A DNA stretch of 39,211 nt from Haplomitrium mnioides (taxonomy: Eukaryota; Marchantiophyta; Haplomitriopsida; Calobryales): the NCBI GenBank assembly GCA_049999725.1, contig JBNGIS010007019.1, forward strand, positions 1 to 39,211, written 5' to 3'. Made by a program: the position numbers and the translations under genes. Of this stretch, positions 23,701-30,556 are shown one piece after another (positions within the stretch are counted from its first letter, which is position 1; every line of letters begins with the position of its first letter). The notes under the pieces were generated by a model. The model saw only the letters and a program-made list of their open reading frames with translations, ran no database searches and had not been told where the DNA came from.

Positions 23701-26700
23701 TTGGGACAAGCTTCATATGAGTTACCCATGATGGCCAATCTTTCTGGGAAATGCATTCATGTTCCATCAAGAATTGACGAGATGGATGTTTGACTCACAT
23801 GCAGCAGATCTCAAGGCTTGGCCAGGACCCCAGGCTCAGGGAAAATGACAGGGCAGATCACAGCCAGAATAGTGGACTGAAAGAGGTTTTTAAACTAGAC
23901 CTGGTGTTGAAGAAAATTCTGGAGGATGATGAAAATTCCCTGGAAGCCTCATGGGTGTCTGATTCACTGTTGCACAGTTCAATCCCCCTTGACTATTTGT
24001 GAAACCAGAATGAAGATAGTGTCTGGAGCTATCAAGAAAATGCACTGGATATATGTTGGAAATGTATTTTTGCTGCTGTATATAGCTATAACTAATGTCT
24101 GATCCTCGGATGTTGCGCATGAAGTAGATGAAGGACATTTTAGATTTATCTGTGAAAGTTACAAAATATCTGTTGCCAGATATGCAAGGTGTCTTCACGG
24201 GTCTAGAAACATCACTTTGGACTAATTCCAACAAGTTGGATGCCTTTCATCCAACAGCTCCGGTCTTGATTTCAGACTTGTGTGACTTTCACTTCACACA
24301 TCCTTCACAGAAATCCAGTGAGGCAAAATTATCACCATGCTAGTCGGCACCTTGATTCCTTGTTCTCCCAAATGCCCAAGCTTATGGTGCCAGAGAGTTA
24401 TGTTCTCTCTCTGGTGAGCTAACTTCAGGCTAATCATAGTGAACGGTTGCAAAGGTAGTTAGCTAGTCATGCTATCGATTTGTTAGTCATAGCTATCTAT
24501 AGCAGCAAAGATACATTTCCAACAGTTTCTTCAGCTAGGTGCCTGGTACATGGTGTATCCAAAGTCTGTGTGCTCAGGTTGCTCTCCATTGAGTGATACG
24601 TCTCAGGTAAGCCTGTGAGTGTATGGTCGCTGCAAGCAGGCAATTCCCATGCCATAATTTCTTACTGCCATGCCCCCTGTTTGATTATTCTACCACCATT
24701 GTTTCCCCAGCACAAGCTGGTGTTGATCTGTGTATATAATCATGAAGAACCCATTTGGGTTGCATCCTCAGTTGCGATTATCTCAAGCATCGCATCAGCT
24801 CCTTGCGTTTCCAATCTGCCCTCCATCACGTGAAGAAGGCCTTAGCATCACTAGCTCTGAGCGGCAGCATTGCATGCCATCCAGTTTCCACCTTTCTTCT
24901 ACATATCGTGATTTTGTGTTAAGCACTCTTTACACATCCTTCTCAACTCATCACATGGAATTCTGTTTTACTTTCTAATTTGTTGATGTATCACATGAGG
25001 TCTTTCATATGGTGATAATCCGGGGTTAGGTTTTGTCCTGTGTCACAGAAGATTGTGTGTTGAGTTCTTTGTTTTCAGAGACTGCGAGGCTGGGGATATA
25101 GTCTGATAAAAATGAATGTTGTCTCAAGCTGATGCTTGAGAGTTGCCAGATTTTGATTAGTTTGGATTCTTGGTGGAGTGCTAGGCATCATCATGTAACT
25201 CAGAAACTAAGTACGAAGATTGATCAGGACCTACTGTCAGGAACTGACGAAACCAGCAGGAAGTTGTGGCAGCTTGTCATGATAAGGCTGAATGGTCTGA
25301 AACTTTGTGTCTGACACCACATTGTGGAGGTTTTATTCTATGTGTTGCGCAGTTGTGATGTGTGTAGGTTTTTCCTTGACTATTGCAGCTTCCACTTATT
25401 TGTTTTTGTTAATAAGTTTTACTCTCCACAACTTCTTAACTATATTATTGTTCAGTGACTGTAGTGGATGTTCGGCATCCAAGTAGTCAACAGTGATGTG
25501 CTTCATGTGCTATGTTCAGGGTGCAGAAGACCCCAATCACTAACCTTTCAGCATACCTCTCTGAGAGTTTTCTCTTGGACAGAAGATCAAACTTAAGTGA
25601 AATGAATGATGTCGCAAGCTGATGCTTGAGAGCTCAGATTTTGATTAGTTTGGATTTTTGGTGGAGTGCTAGGCGTCATGATGATTGAGTTTTCCTGTTA
25701 CTTCTGGAAATTGGCAGAAACTCAGTACGAAGATTGATCAGGACCTGCTAACAAAACCCGTAGGAAGTTGTGGCAGCTTGTCACTGCTACATGTGATGAG
25801 GCTGAATAGTCTGAAACTTTGTCTTTTGCACCAGATAGTGAAGGCTGCACTTTATGTGTTTGCAGTTGTGATGTGTGTAGGTTTTTCCTAGACTACTGCA
25901 GCTTCCATTTATTTGTTTTTGTAGTTAGTTTTACTCTCGACAACTTCATAGGTCTGAGTTCTAGTTGTTGGTTGGTTTTTTTATTGTTGGTCATGATTGT
26001 AGGTGCTGGGCTGGGCACAAGCAATGCCTATGTATGCAGGGGAGATACTGGAGCTAGTGCAAACACTACTGGAACGCACGCTTGACCGTTGCCGGGCAGT
26101 ATATACAGAGGTGTGTTGTTATTCTGGTGGTAATTCCCCTCAAACGGAGTTATTGTAGATTGTGTTCAAAAGTGAAGAATGTTGCTTGTGAGCAGCTAAT
26201 GTAAGGAGCCCTCTATGGGTATGATATGGCTGAGAGGTTTTGTTTCCTGTAGTTCAACTATCATTTGTTATTAGGAATAAAGAATGTTTACATCTGTGCA
26301 TTCTGTTGATGAAATGTTTAGATGGTGATCTCGTTACCAATGTTTGAAGTTGTGCTATATTGTATTTGGGATCTCATGCTTTCATTTTTATCTGAAGCTT
26401 TCCAATCACGTTGCATGTTTTCTGGTAGGCTGTTCTGGGCAGTCTCAGTTCCAACCTTATCGGAAGGACAGATGTTGGGTATTTGATGAAGCAGGAGCCA
26501 GCCAACTCTCTACTTGAATCTGGGTACCTGAGTTTGTTAGGACAGAAAGTCTCTATTGATCCACCGCTGGATGCTGAAAGTCTTGAAGTTGAGATGGAGA
26601 TGAACAATCTACTACTTAGCTTGCGCCCAGTCAAACAAGTATGTTTTTTTCATCTACAATCTGTCTTGAATTTAAACCAATGACGCCGGATGACGAAAAA

Positions 26701-29700
26701 TCAGATTGGTGTGGATTCCTTTTGGTCATGTCAACTATTCCATAAATCAAAACTTGGTGAAATTCTGAACATTTTGCAGGATCAGCTAATAAAGGACAAT
26801 CATAAGTTCGTAATTCTTGCTGCTCTCAGCGATTGCTTGGAATTTCTGTCTGATTCTGTTCGACAGTACGTAATCGACTCTGATAACCACTTTCTTAATT
26901 CAGTTAGTTTTCCATCTGTTTCTACAACTATGGATTGGGAGTATTTGGTAATAGAGATTTAGGTAGGTATGCACACTTGCTTTGATAGATTTTACATTTA
27001 CTTTCATGGACAGAGTCAGAATTGACGGAATCTGAATTGAAACCAATTAGTATTTTATATTCTGTTTTTTGACTTACAATGTGGGTAACATACCTGGTTG
27101 CTTATAATGACTTACAATTTGACACAAGTTACATCGTCTGCAGGCTGGGCCAGCATACTTCTCGTGGGTTTACAGAGAGAAGGCGAAAAGACCACCAGCA
27201 TCAAGTCCGACATCATCATCGGCGCACAAGCAGTGCTCTCACAGCTGGATTGGGTGCACTTGCTGAGAAATATCATTCCCTCTCAGTTGAATGCCTTCGC
27301 ACTCTACGAGTTGAGATGCAACTACAGGCTATATACTATCTCCAGGTATTAAGAGTTTGGTATAAGTACTTATACAATTTTTGAATGAGTTTAATTAAAG
27401 CACAGTTCTTTGCAGCTACTTCAGTTTGCATGTGGTTGAGAGTCTCCTGTGAGTCTATTGTTGGCTTAAGATGCCAAGTAATGTTAAAGCAGTATATTTG
27501 TAGATTACCCTTTGGGATAGTATTGTAGGAATAAACTGAGGTAGTACAAACATTACGATTTCCATCTGGATGAGAGAAATTCTAGGCAATTTCTATTTTA
27601 GTCATAGTCCTCTAACATGGAGGTAATGAATATGGTACTGGTTTGTTTTAGTTTTAAGTGTGCCATATAGCACATAGTTGTATATGAAGGAATAGAATAT
27701 ACTTGGAATTAAAGTCCAGAGCTGTGCTAATTCTTTCAAGTTGCGCAAGTTAATCCTTGCTAGTAAACATATGGAGGGACTTTGGGAAGGCTTAATGGTA
27801 GAGATTTACTCCAAAGAAAACATGTTTTCTCCCATTTGAGAAAACACTATAACAAAACTGAACATTGTATTTTATGTGTACTCTCATCACTTGATGCAAC
27901 ATACTTGTGTCCAACCTCCATTTGAAGTGATCAAGAGTTTCAGGTCATAAAAGTCTGATATCACCCAGCAACCATATGCCCCAAAAATGTTTCTACTTTG
28001 GGCTCGTTCTTTCTTTCAACTATATTTGATACATATTGGCGAACTTATATCCTCATTCGACATTGACCTAAGGCCACAAGGACTAAGAGTACAATGTGCA
28101 CAAATGTGCGGAAGGGTGAGAAAAAACAGAGTAGCAAGCTAAACTGGTCAGATCATAATAAGCAGGGGCAAACCTGCTGGTGAGTCATATGCTCTCTCTC
28201 ATAATAAGCAGGGACAAACCTGCTGGTGAGTCATATCTCACTCTCGTCTTTAGCTAATCTCTAATGAAACATCTCATTCATGTTCACGGAAGACAAAGGG
28301 ATATGGAACTAACACAAAAGAGAAGAAAAAGAAAAAACAGCATAGACTATCATTTGATATTTTTCCTTTGTCTGTGGAAGAACATGGGCTCCGTGTACCT
28401 GAGCGACCAGGATGCAGAGGAACCGGAAGATTTTATTGTTGCTCTGACAACTCAGGTCCTCCCAAACCAACAACTATGAATGGAATATGTGAAGGGCTGC
28501 TCACTGTGTTGTAGACCTTTGAGTTATTTCCTAATGGCAGATCTTTATGTGATTGATGAATTATGATTTGTTGTCGAGCAGATTACAAGGAGGGATGAAG
28601 AAGTTGCTCCATACATTGCAACTTTGAAGCGGAGTTATATTTTTGGTGGAATTTGTAGCATCACTGCTGCTACATTTATCAAGGTGTTGTAGCTACCTGT
28701 TTTTATGTGTGTTGTGTTACATTTTTATTGTGTCTGACTGGTATTCTTCTGTAATCATTGTTTACACATGAATCAATCAGTCAGTCATGTAACTATGATT
28801 AGCGGTGAAAAGATGCATACCCTGCCCAAGCAAAAGGTGATGCTTGCGGGTCTGGTGATGCTCTGTTTTCAATGTGTACTTTGTAGTTTTCAAACAAGTC
28901 ATGTGAGTAACTCATACTGAATGACTTATTAAATGGCGTTCTGCACAGAGTTTGAATGACATGGCTTCAGTCAATATGCTTGGAGTTCGTCAAGTCTGCA
29001 GAAACTGCACAGCTGTGCAACAGGTTTTTTCCTCTCCATCAAGTCAATCCATGCTTTCTTTCTTTCTTACTTTGAAGTATGTGCTGAGCACATTTGACCG
29101 TTTATGCTGGTTGGATACTCTATTCTGGGCTTCTTACTGACTTTCACTCACGAGTATGGTTTCTTAATTACAATACTCATGAGTATGGTTTCTTACTCAC
29201 AATACTCACTCGTATATAGCATACTTGCAACTACTAGTTGTGGCAGCTTGTCATGGCTACACATGATGAGGCTGTTGGTCTGAAACTTTGTGTCGTACAC
29301 TTCATTTTGAAAGCTCCACGCCATATGCTGCGGTAGCATTGATGTGCTAGATTTTTCATAGACTTGCACCTTTCATTTATTTGGTTTTGTGGGCTGTTTT
29401 ACTCTCCACATTTCCATGGCTATATACTTGCGACTACTCTGGATATCAAGCTGCCTACGCAGTGAGGCACAGCTTTGGTATCCCCTAAAAGCAAGTAGCT
29501 AAGTTACTGAGTATCTGAATATGTGGTTTTTATGACGAGTAGATTAGTATTAGGTCAATAGTTGTAAGAAAAACCAGGTAATGTTAATTGAGAGAAAACT
29601 TTTTGGATTAGTTTTTTTGGGCAGGAGCTAATGGCTCCCAAGGGAATTAGTGAGAGAACAATATATGTAAGAACACTATGTTGAATGTCCACTTGTGTCA

Positions 29701-30556
29701 AAAGTGCGAATGCAGAAGCAAGAACTCAACCGGTAATTATGAATTACAAAAGCACCAAATAAATTAACTCGTGCTTCTCAGTTGCATGGGTATAGTAGGT
29801 CTAGTTTTCTACTCTGTATAACTCACATCAAGTTTATTTTGGTGTGTAGGTAAATTGAAACTCCATTTTGAAACGTTCTTGTAAATGTAATATATGCGCA
29901 CCTGATGTTTGAACTATTGGCAGGTTCTAGCATCTCTTTCTTGTGGTGGTATTTCTGTTGAGCAGCGACTTGACCGTGTTCGTAATTATTTTGAACTACT
30001 GAACTTACCTTTTGAGGTACTATTTATCGTTCATGGCTCGTGACAAATTCAAGCAAGCTTGTGATGGAAAGTATTACTGGTTGTGATTATTCAAAGCTGT
30101 TGGACAAAAGCTCTTCTGCTTGATTTTTTGGATGCAAAGTATTCATAAGTTGTGTTTGGAAATTTAACGTTTTGTTGTTGGTGGCAGGCTCTAGTAGCGT
30201 TCGTAACGGAGCATGAGTCCGTGTTCTCTTTTTCAGAGTAAGGGATGAATGATGATGGGTGTATGAATCTTTGTTCTCTTTTTCAGAGTATAGCATGAAT
30301 GATGATGATGGGAAATTCGAGTAATTGCTGTTAATGTACTGGCGTTGGGGGTGGTGCTGGAGTATTGTTTGCGCTTGCTGTCTCTCTACAGTGTCCTTGG
30401 ATGTTGCATTTATCACATAATGTCCACCTCTTTTTCCTGTACGGCACCTGACTATGCGATTCTTCCAGGTACTCGAGCCTGTTGAAGGTGAACGTCCCCA
30501 ATCGAGAAATTCCAATGGACGGTGTCCAGAGAATCGGGAAAATAGTCGCACCTTAG
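10975..30556 (+). CDS. SEC8: SEC8, exocyst complex subunit: C-terminal half, 15 exons
   Basis: SEC8 is a subunit of the octameric exocyst, which tethers secretory vesicles to the plasma membrane. In plants it serves polarised growth, cell-plate and wall deposition. Exons: 10975-11042, 11187-11348, 11745-11787, 15291-15391, 15541-15653, 26003-26110, 26429-26638, 26780-26865, 27144-27345, 28381-28455, 28582-28683, 28949-29023, 29924-30016, 30188-30237, 30469-30556. All junctions are GT-AG and keep phase. The exons total 1576 nt: one base completing an upstream codon, then 524 codons and TAG. Plant SEC8 is roughly 1050 residues, so about half is present. Matching blocks in order: LSFAFRFTD, QEGYGTGSVLSERGIYL, IENFVKDQFLP, KGRPVLQGPLA, VLGWAQAMP, LRVEMQLQ, DQDAEEPEDF, ITRRDEEVAPYI, YIFGGICSI, RVRNYFELLN and LLKVNVPNREIP. 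N-terminal exons are not identified. The homology is from family knowledge, not a database search. Confidence 0.95.
11385..11510 (+). mobile_element. LINE 3' end with (TTCTA)n-like tail
   Basis: GCACATTAGTGCGCATTATTCTC, then GTGGCCTTAGGGCTGGCTGG, GACTTTAATTAAATTC and TTCTATTCTA is the plus-oriented counterpart of 16780-16860. It is a 5'-truncated insertion inside SEC8 intron 2. Confidence 0.65.
12040..12590 (-). repeat. ~500-bp repeat family, copy b, inverted
   Basis: Read on the minus strand it shows the same order of blocks as the other copies: a GATCAAACTAATGTCAAGTG / GACGACACAAGCTGAT part near 12310-12350, then TTTTCCTGTTACTTCC-AAAAGT at about 12190-12215 and GGGAGTTGTGGCAGCT at about 12095-12110. 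It is more diverged than the others and lies in SEC8 intron 3. Confidence 0.6.
12600..13206 (-). pseudogene. Copia deletion derivative: LTR end, RNase H remnant, LTR end
   Basis: Two similar ~125-bp segments (12601-12725 and 13083-13206) in the same orientation each start, on the minus strand, TGTTGGAAATG. They flank an antisense RNase H remnant: ALSTTEAEYMPLTH read from 13080-13033, then IECDNKGCTKLAI, HHPRTKHTDIQYHFIRD and a closing ADVLTKALPQE in the 98-codon frame 13029-12733. Most of gag-pol is missing and the frame breaks near 13030. A purine tract precedes the lower LTR. Lies in SEC8 intron 3. Confidence 0.8.
13207..13540. other. No recognised feature
   Basis: A/T-rich intronic sequence of SEC8. 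No domain-bearing frame or repeat match was found by eye. Confidence 0.3.
13540..13905 (-). mobile_element. LINE 3' end, antisense (ORF2 C-terminus and 3' UTR)
   Basis: Minus-strand reading gives YDLQFTEDKHNYIFTCPRYY, then GRYHGLFADRSPTVQAFFTY and QHWLALFLQKL. This parallels the C-terminal zinc-knuckle-like end of the larger LINE at 17113 (QVTEDDHHIIFCCPRY and its continuation). It is a 5'-truncated copy of that family, with one in-frame stop after PRYYEI. The 13906-14284 stretch to the right holds no recognised feature. Confidence 0.7.
14285..15003 (+). repeat. ~500-bp repeat family, tandem pair, copy c
   Basis: GTTGTGGCAGCTTGTC-CTGC occurs near 14294 and again near 14814, 520 bp apart. The blocks between them are in the same order: GTTTTTCCTAGACTATTG, CATCCAAGTAGTC, GGATGTCTGCTTCACAAGAT, GGTGGAGTGCTAGGCATC, and GGGAACTGACGAAACCAGCA. 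It lies near the 3' end of SEC8 intron 3. Confidence 0.85.
15291..15653 (+). CDS. SEC8: SEC8 exons 4-5
   Basis: 15291-15391 encodes NDGLQSFIENFVKDQFLPIV followed by RVDYRTRVADALA. 15541-15653 encodes PSAFRLRSHPGALYEPSVAK followed by GRPVLQGPLAANQLVTE. The 149-bp intron splits the Ser codon (A/GT). These are among the best-conserved SEC8 segments (ENFVKD-FLP, AFRPR, KGRPILQG). The frame is open for some codons beyond the donor GAA|GTAAGC at 15654, but protein similarity stops there and resumes at 26003. Confidence 0.92.
15822..16520 (-). mobile_element. L1-like LINE copy with internal deletion, antisense
   Basis: Minus-strand sequence from about 16440 reads CCWKCIKKDYAAKISQALRR then QWFSVEFNKGTI, matching the RT entry region of the pseudogene at 8611-8705. 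It then jumps to the ORF2 C-terminus (TCELCRDSKVF, GDLALVWKRSAVRKF) and the shared 3' UTR, ending near 15822 with TTTTATTTTTGACAGGAAGT on plus. RT catalytic and thumb regions are missing. It lies at the left of SEC8 intron 5. The 16521-16771 stretch may be its poorly preserved 5' continuation. Confidence 0.7.
17113..18819 (-). CDS. LINE ORF2: reverse transcriptase and C-terminal domain (568 codons, open)
   Basis: RT motifs in order by residue: NTIIPIHKAGDKGQYSNYRT (about 32-51), GQAGFRENHSITDHL (about 84-98), CFVDFQKAFDSVPHNKLW (about 117-134, first catalytic Asp), KQGCPLSPTLFGLFIDKL (about 177-194), LLYADDIVLM (about 217-226, the YADD active site), NMKKTKVLVFG, then YTYLGIPI. The C-terminus has a Cys/His array (CLQG, EDDHHIIFCCPRY). 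The ORF ends at CCPRY-stop, whereas the related copy at 13800 continues with GRYHGLF. A matching continuation exists in the next frame, so a small frameshift removes the last ~45 residues. The Met at 18819 is only the first after an upstream stop; RT belongs to the longer ORF2. Confidence 0.9.
   Translation of the reverse strand: MLKRGSQPLAQPITNLFNQVIQTGFPAEWKLNTIIPIHKAGDKGQYSNYRTIMLSPLFPKLFEATLNFKITQWSAAQQLQAQGQAGFRENHSITDHLVTICTIIEQHRRAGGLYCCFVDFQKAFDSVPHNKLWSTLHDLQLPTDWITAIQILYEEVLACVRKHQGMSEPIHCNISVKQGCPLSPTLFGLFIDKLEAVQVNMGAPAPNLLAQTIGILLYADDIVLMSTTSAGLQQHLKALDQFCSQSGMTVNMKKTKVLVFGKWLTTAQRDTFKFRQDNVEIMNQYTYLGIPIHTQRGWGFGAERRITAELVSLYQLNSWSKANDICNIPMRIDLFHTFVVPTATYGAEIWGPSLTLAMWLKHGEKPLKRFLTRVANVCTTTPLHILAAEFGMIPIEAHAVMKLVTYLQSIQDTTPARYPAMAMEASCQAAPGDPTNWYNQCQKWLKRWGLDIDDLPKQSGKVLMDHLSTHYFTVIRQSYSAVSRTVKCNALINNTTSRQIQQYLTSNMSFKLVQTLTQLGTGSHRLRCETAKWSKIDNKVRPEKLLCLQGNLQVTEDDHHIIFCCPRY
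19297..20302 (-). pseudogene. LINE ORF2: AP-type endonuclease domain, interrupted
   Basis: The 20302-20057 frame has VVFWNCRGYPW (catalytic Asn block), SDIGPGSDLILLAETWE (catalytic Glu) and IPGYNVI. It ends at a stop. The frame resumes at 19890-19297 in another register with ILIVGDFNCRTG (GDFN), CRGSTGIGKSVVHYLL and DSDHTPLHFAL (SDH motif). So all main APE endonuclease motifs are present, but a frameshift and at least one stop (before 19297) separate them from the RT. Such an enzyme nicks target DNA to prime reverse transcription. Confidence 0.85.
20510..21315 (-). pseudogene. LINE ORF1: Pro/Ser-rich N-terminus, coiled coil and RRM-like domain
   Basis: The 21315-21058 frame is Pro/Ser-rich. 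A shifted frame, 21001-20510, forms a coiled coil with heptads (LRKEVDVLTIKLKATETDL), a Gln-rich stretch, then SFNLIVHGLPEEATEKT and KARPIKVQF, the two strands typical of the L1 ORF1p/CR1-type RNA-binding fold. ORF1p chaperones the LINE RNA. It is broken by a stop near 21020 and a frameshift near 21060. The further C-terminal part (REMKLAI and AWGAGKIAYIRNG) is readable at about 20480-20350. Confidence 0.75.
21326..21479 (-). repeat. 55-bp tandem units in the LINE 5' UTR
   Basis: Two almost identical units begin at 21326 and 21381 (TACGCCAATATCAGTTTCGT, then CGATGGTCTGCTAATCGCGT). A third at about 21436 lacks an internal ~11 bp. They sit immediately before ORF1, as do the promoter monomers of some mammalian L1 families. 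Confidence 0.85.
21480..21949. other. No recognised gene
   Basis: C/T-rich sequence between two LINEs inside SEC8 intron 5. It may include the 3' portion of the inverted ORF1 to its right. Nothing more specific can be supported. Confidence 0.3.
21950..22630 (+). mobile_element. 5'-inverted L1-like LINE insertion (ORF1 inverted, 3' UTR forward)
   Basis: The minus strand from 22440 down to 21950 encodes an ORF1 of the DUF4283 type (AVPKWITLP, SFGKVVAIPPFDREMPVRYG) followed by a CX2CX4HX4C knuckle (CLGCRSLYHFIRNC), with stops and frameshifts. From 22441 the plus strand carries the family's 3' UTR (TACCTTAGGAGAACTTGTGA, TGGAAATAAAGGTTTTTTTAC) and a poly(A) at 22619-22630. The inverted 5' part next to a forward 3' part with poly(A) is the layout produced by twin priming. 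Confidence 0.75.
22712..23512 (-). repeat. Solo copia LTR with 5-bp target-site duplication
   Basis: It is bounded by TGTTAG at the left and CCAACA at the right (plus strand). ATGCT lies directly on each side (22707-22711 and 23513-23517). It matches the LTR at 4838-5545 in several blocks. No internal copia sequence is present, so it arose by LTR-LTR recombination. Orientation is given by the TGTTGGAAATG start on the minus strand. Confidence 0.9.
23620..23720 (-). mobile_element. LINE 3' end with (GAAT)n tail, antisense
   Basis: GAATGAATGAATGAATTCGA is followed by TTAAAGTTCAGAGCCAGCTC and TAGGGCCATAAGGACAATAA, matching the 3' end at 16780-16840. The tail motif is GAAT instead of AGAAT. Confidence 0.65.
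24054..24524 (-). pseudogene. Copia remnant: pre-integrase/integrase piece between inverted LTR-type ends
   Basis: The minus strand from 24524 starts TGTTGGAAATGTATCTTTGC (LTR tip, about 85 bp). It then reads NITLWHHKLGHLGEQGIKV (pre-integrase zinc region) and LELVQSDVSRPVKTP, ISGNRYFVTFTDKSKMSFIY and FMRN (start of the integrase core). At 24054-24096 the plus strand again starts TGTTGGAAATGTATTTTTGC. The two ends are therefore inverted relative to each other. Most of the element is deleted. No matching target duplication was seen. Confidence 0.75.
25120..25960 (+). repeat. ~500-bp repeat family, tandem copies, copy d
   Basis: GTTGTGGCAGCTTGTCA occurs at about 25265 and 25766, about 500 bp apart, with the same blocks between (CATCCAAGTAGTC, TGTTCAGGGTGCAGAAGA, GATGTCGCAAGCTGATGC, GGTGGAGTGCTAGGC). 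Each copy has small deletions. It ends about 45 bp before the exon-6 acceptor of SEC8. Confidence 0.85.
26003..27345 (+). CDS. SEC8: SEC8 exons 6-9
   Basis: 26003-26110 encodes VLGWAQAMPMYAGEILELVQ then TLLERTLDRCRAVYTE. 26429-26638 encodes LIGRTDVGYLMKQEPA and ends NNLLLSLRPVKQ. 26780-26865 encodes DQLIKDNHKFVILAALSDCL then EFLSDSVR. Its donor was placed at CA|GTACGT, because the alternative four bases downstream breaks phase. 27144-27345 begins LGQHTSRG, passes a basic His/Arg-rich linker (HHHRRTSS) and ends ALAEKYHSLSVECLRTLRVE then MQLQAIYYLQ. The linker differs most between plants. Confidence 0.93.
27690..28262 (-). mobile_element. LINE 3' end, antisense, split by ~338 bp, with an internal 46-bp duplication
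   Basis: ATTAAAGTCCAGAGC at about 27712 and CCTAAGGCCACAAGGACTAA at about 28064 are adjacent in the family consensus (16795-16840). The bases between them (about 27727-28063) are therefore an insertion of unknown kind. Within the right part, ATAATAAGCAGGG-CAAACC is repeated at 28155 and 28201. All lies in SEC8 intron 9. Confidence 0.6.
28381..30556 (+). CDS. SEC8: SEC8 exons 10-15 and stop codon
   Basis: The exons are 75, 102, 75, 93, 50 and 88 nt. They encode NMGSVYLSDQDAEEPEDFIV, ITRRDEEVAPYIATLKRSYI and FGGICSI, SLNDMASVNMLGVRQVCRNC, CGGISVEQRLDRVRNYFELL, ALVAFVTEHESVFSFSE and YSSLLKVNVPNREIPMDGVQ then RIGKIVAP-stop. The TAG is at 30554-30556, at the expected C-terminus of the family. The donor of exon 10 (CAG|GTCCTC) is weak. 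The donor of exon 14 (GA|GTAAGG) sits inside a 50-bp tandem duplication. Confidence 0.94.
29235..29425 (+). repeat. ~500-bp repeat family, partial copy e
   Basis: TTGTGGCAGCTTGTCATGGC, GGTCTGAAACTTTGTGTCG and TTTTGTGGGCTGTTTTACTC follow the family order in SEC8 intron 12. Confidence 0.7.
30223..30305 (+). repeat. 50-bp tandem duplication over the exon-14 splice donor of SEC8
   Basis: GTTCTCTTTTTCAGAGTA begins at 30223 and again at 30273. Both are followed by GCATGAATGATGATG-like sequence. The first copy contains the working donor GA|GTAAGG. In the second copy it reads GTATAG. Reading through the first donor meets a stop at once (GAG TAA). Confidence 0.85.

Larger units (their letters stand above)
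15654..26002 (+). other. SEC8 intron 5, 10,349 bp, filled with retroelements
   Basis: Donor GTAAGC at 15654 and acceptor TTGTAG at 26002. The residues on either side join without a phase change (TE | VLGWAQAMP), which fixes the intron. It contains LINE, solo LTR, copia and ~500-bp repeat copies listed separately. The largest element inside lies antisense to the gene. Confidence 0.9.

Noticed and set aside
11043-30468. U12-type (minor) introns in SEC8
   Set aside because: No donor matches the strict ATATCCTT or GTATCCTT consensus; all boundaries fit ordinary GT-AG splicing.
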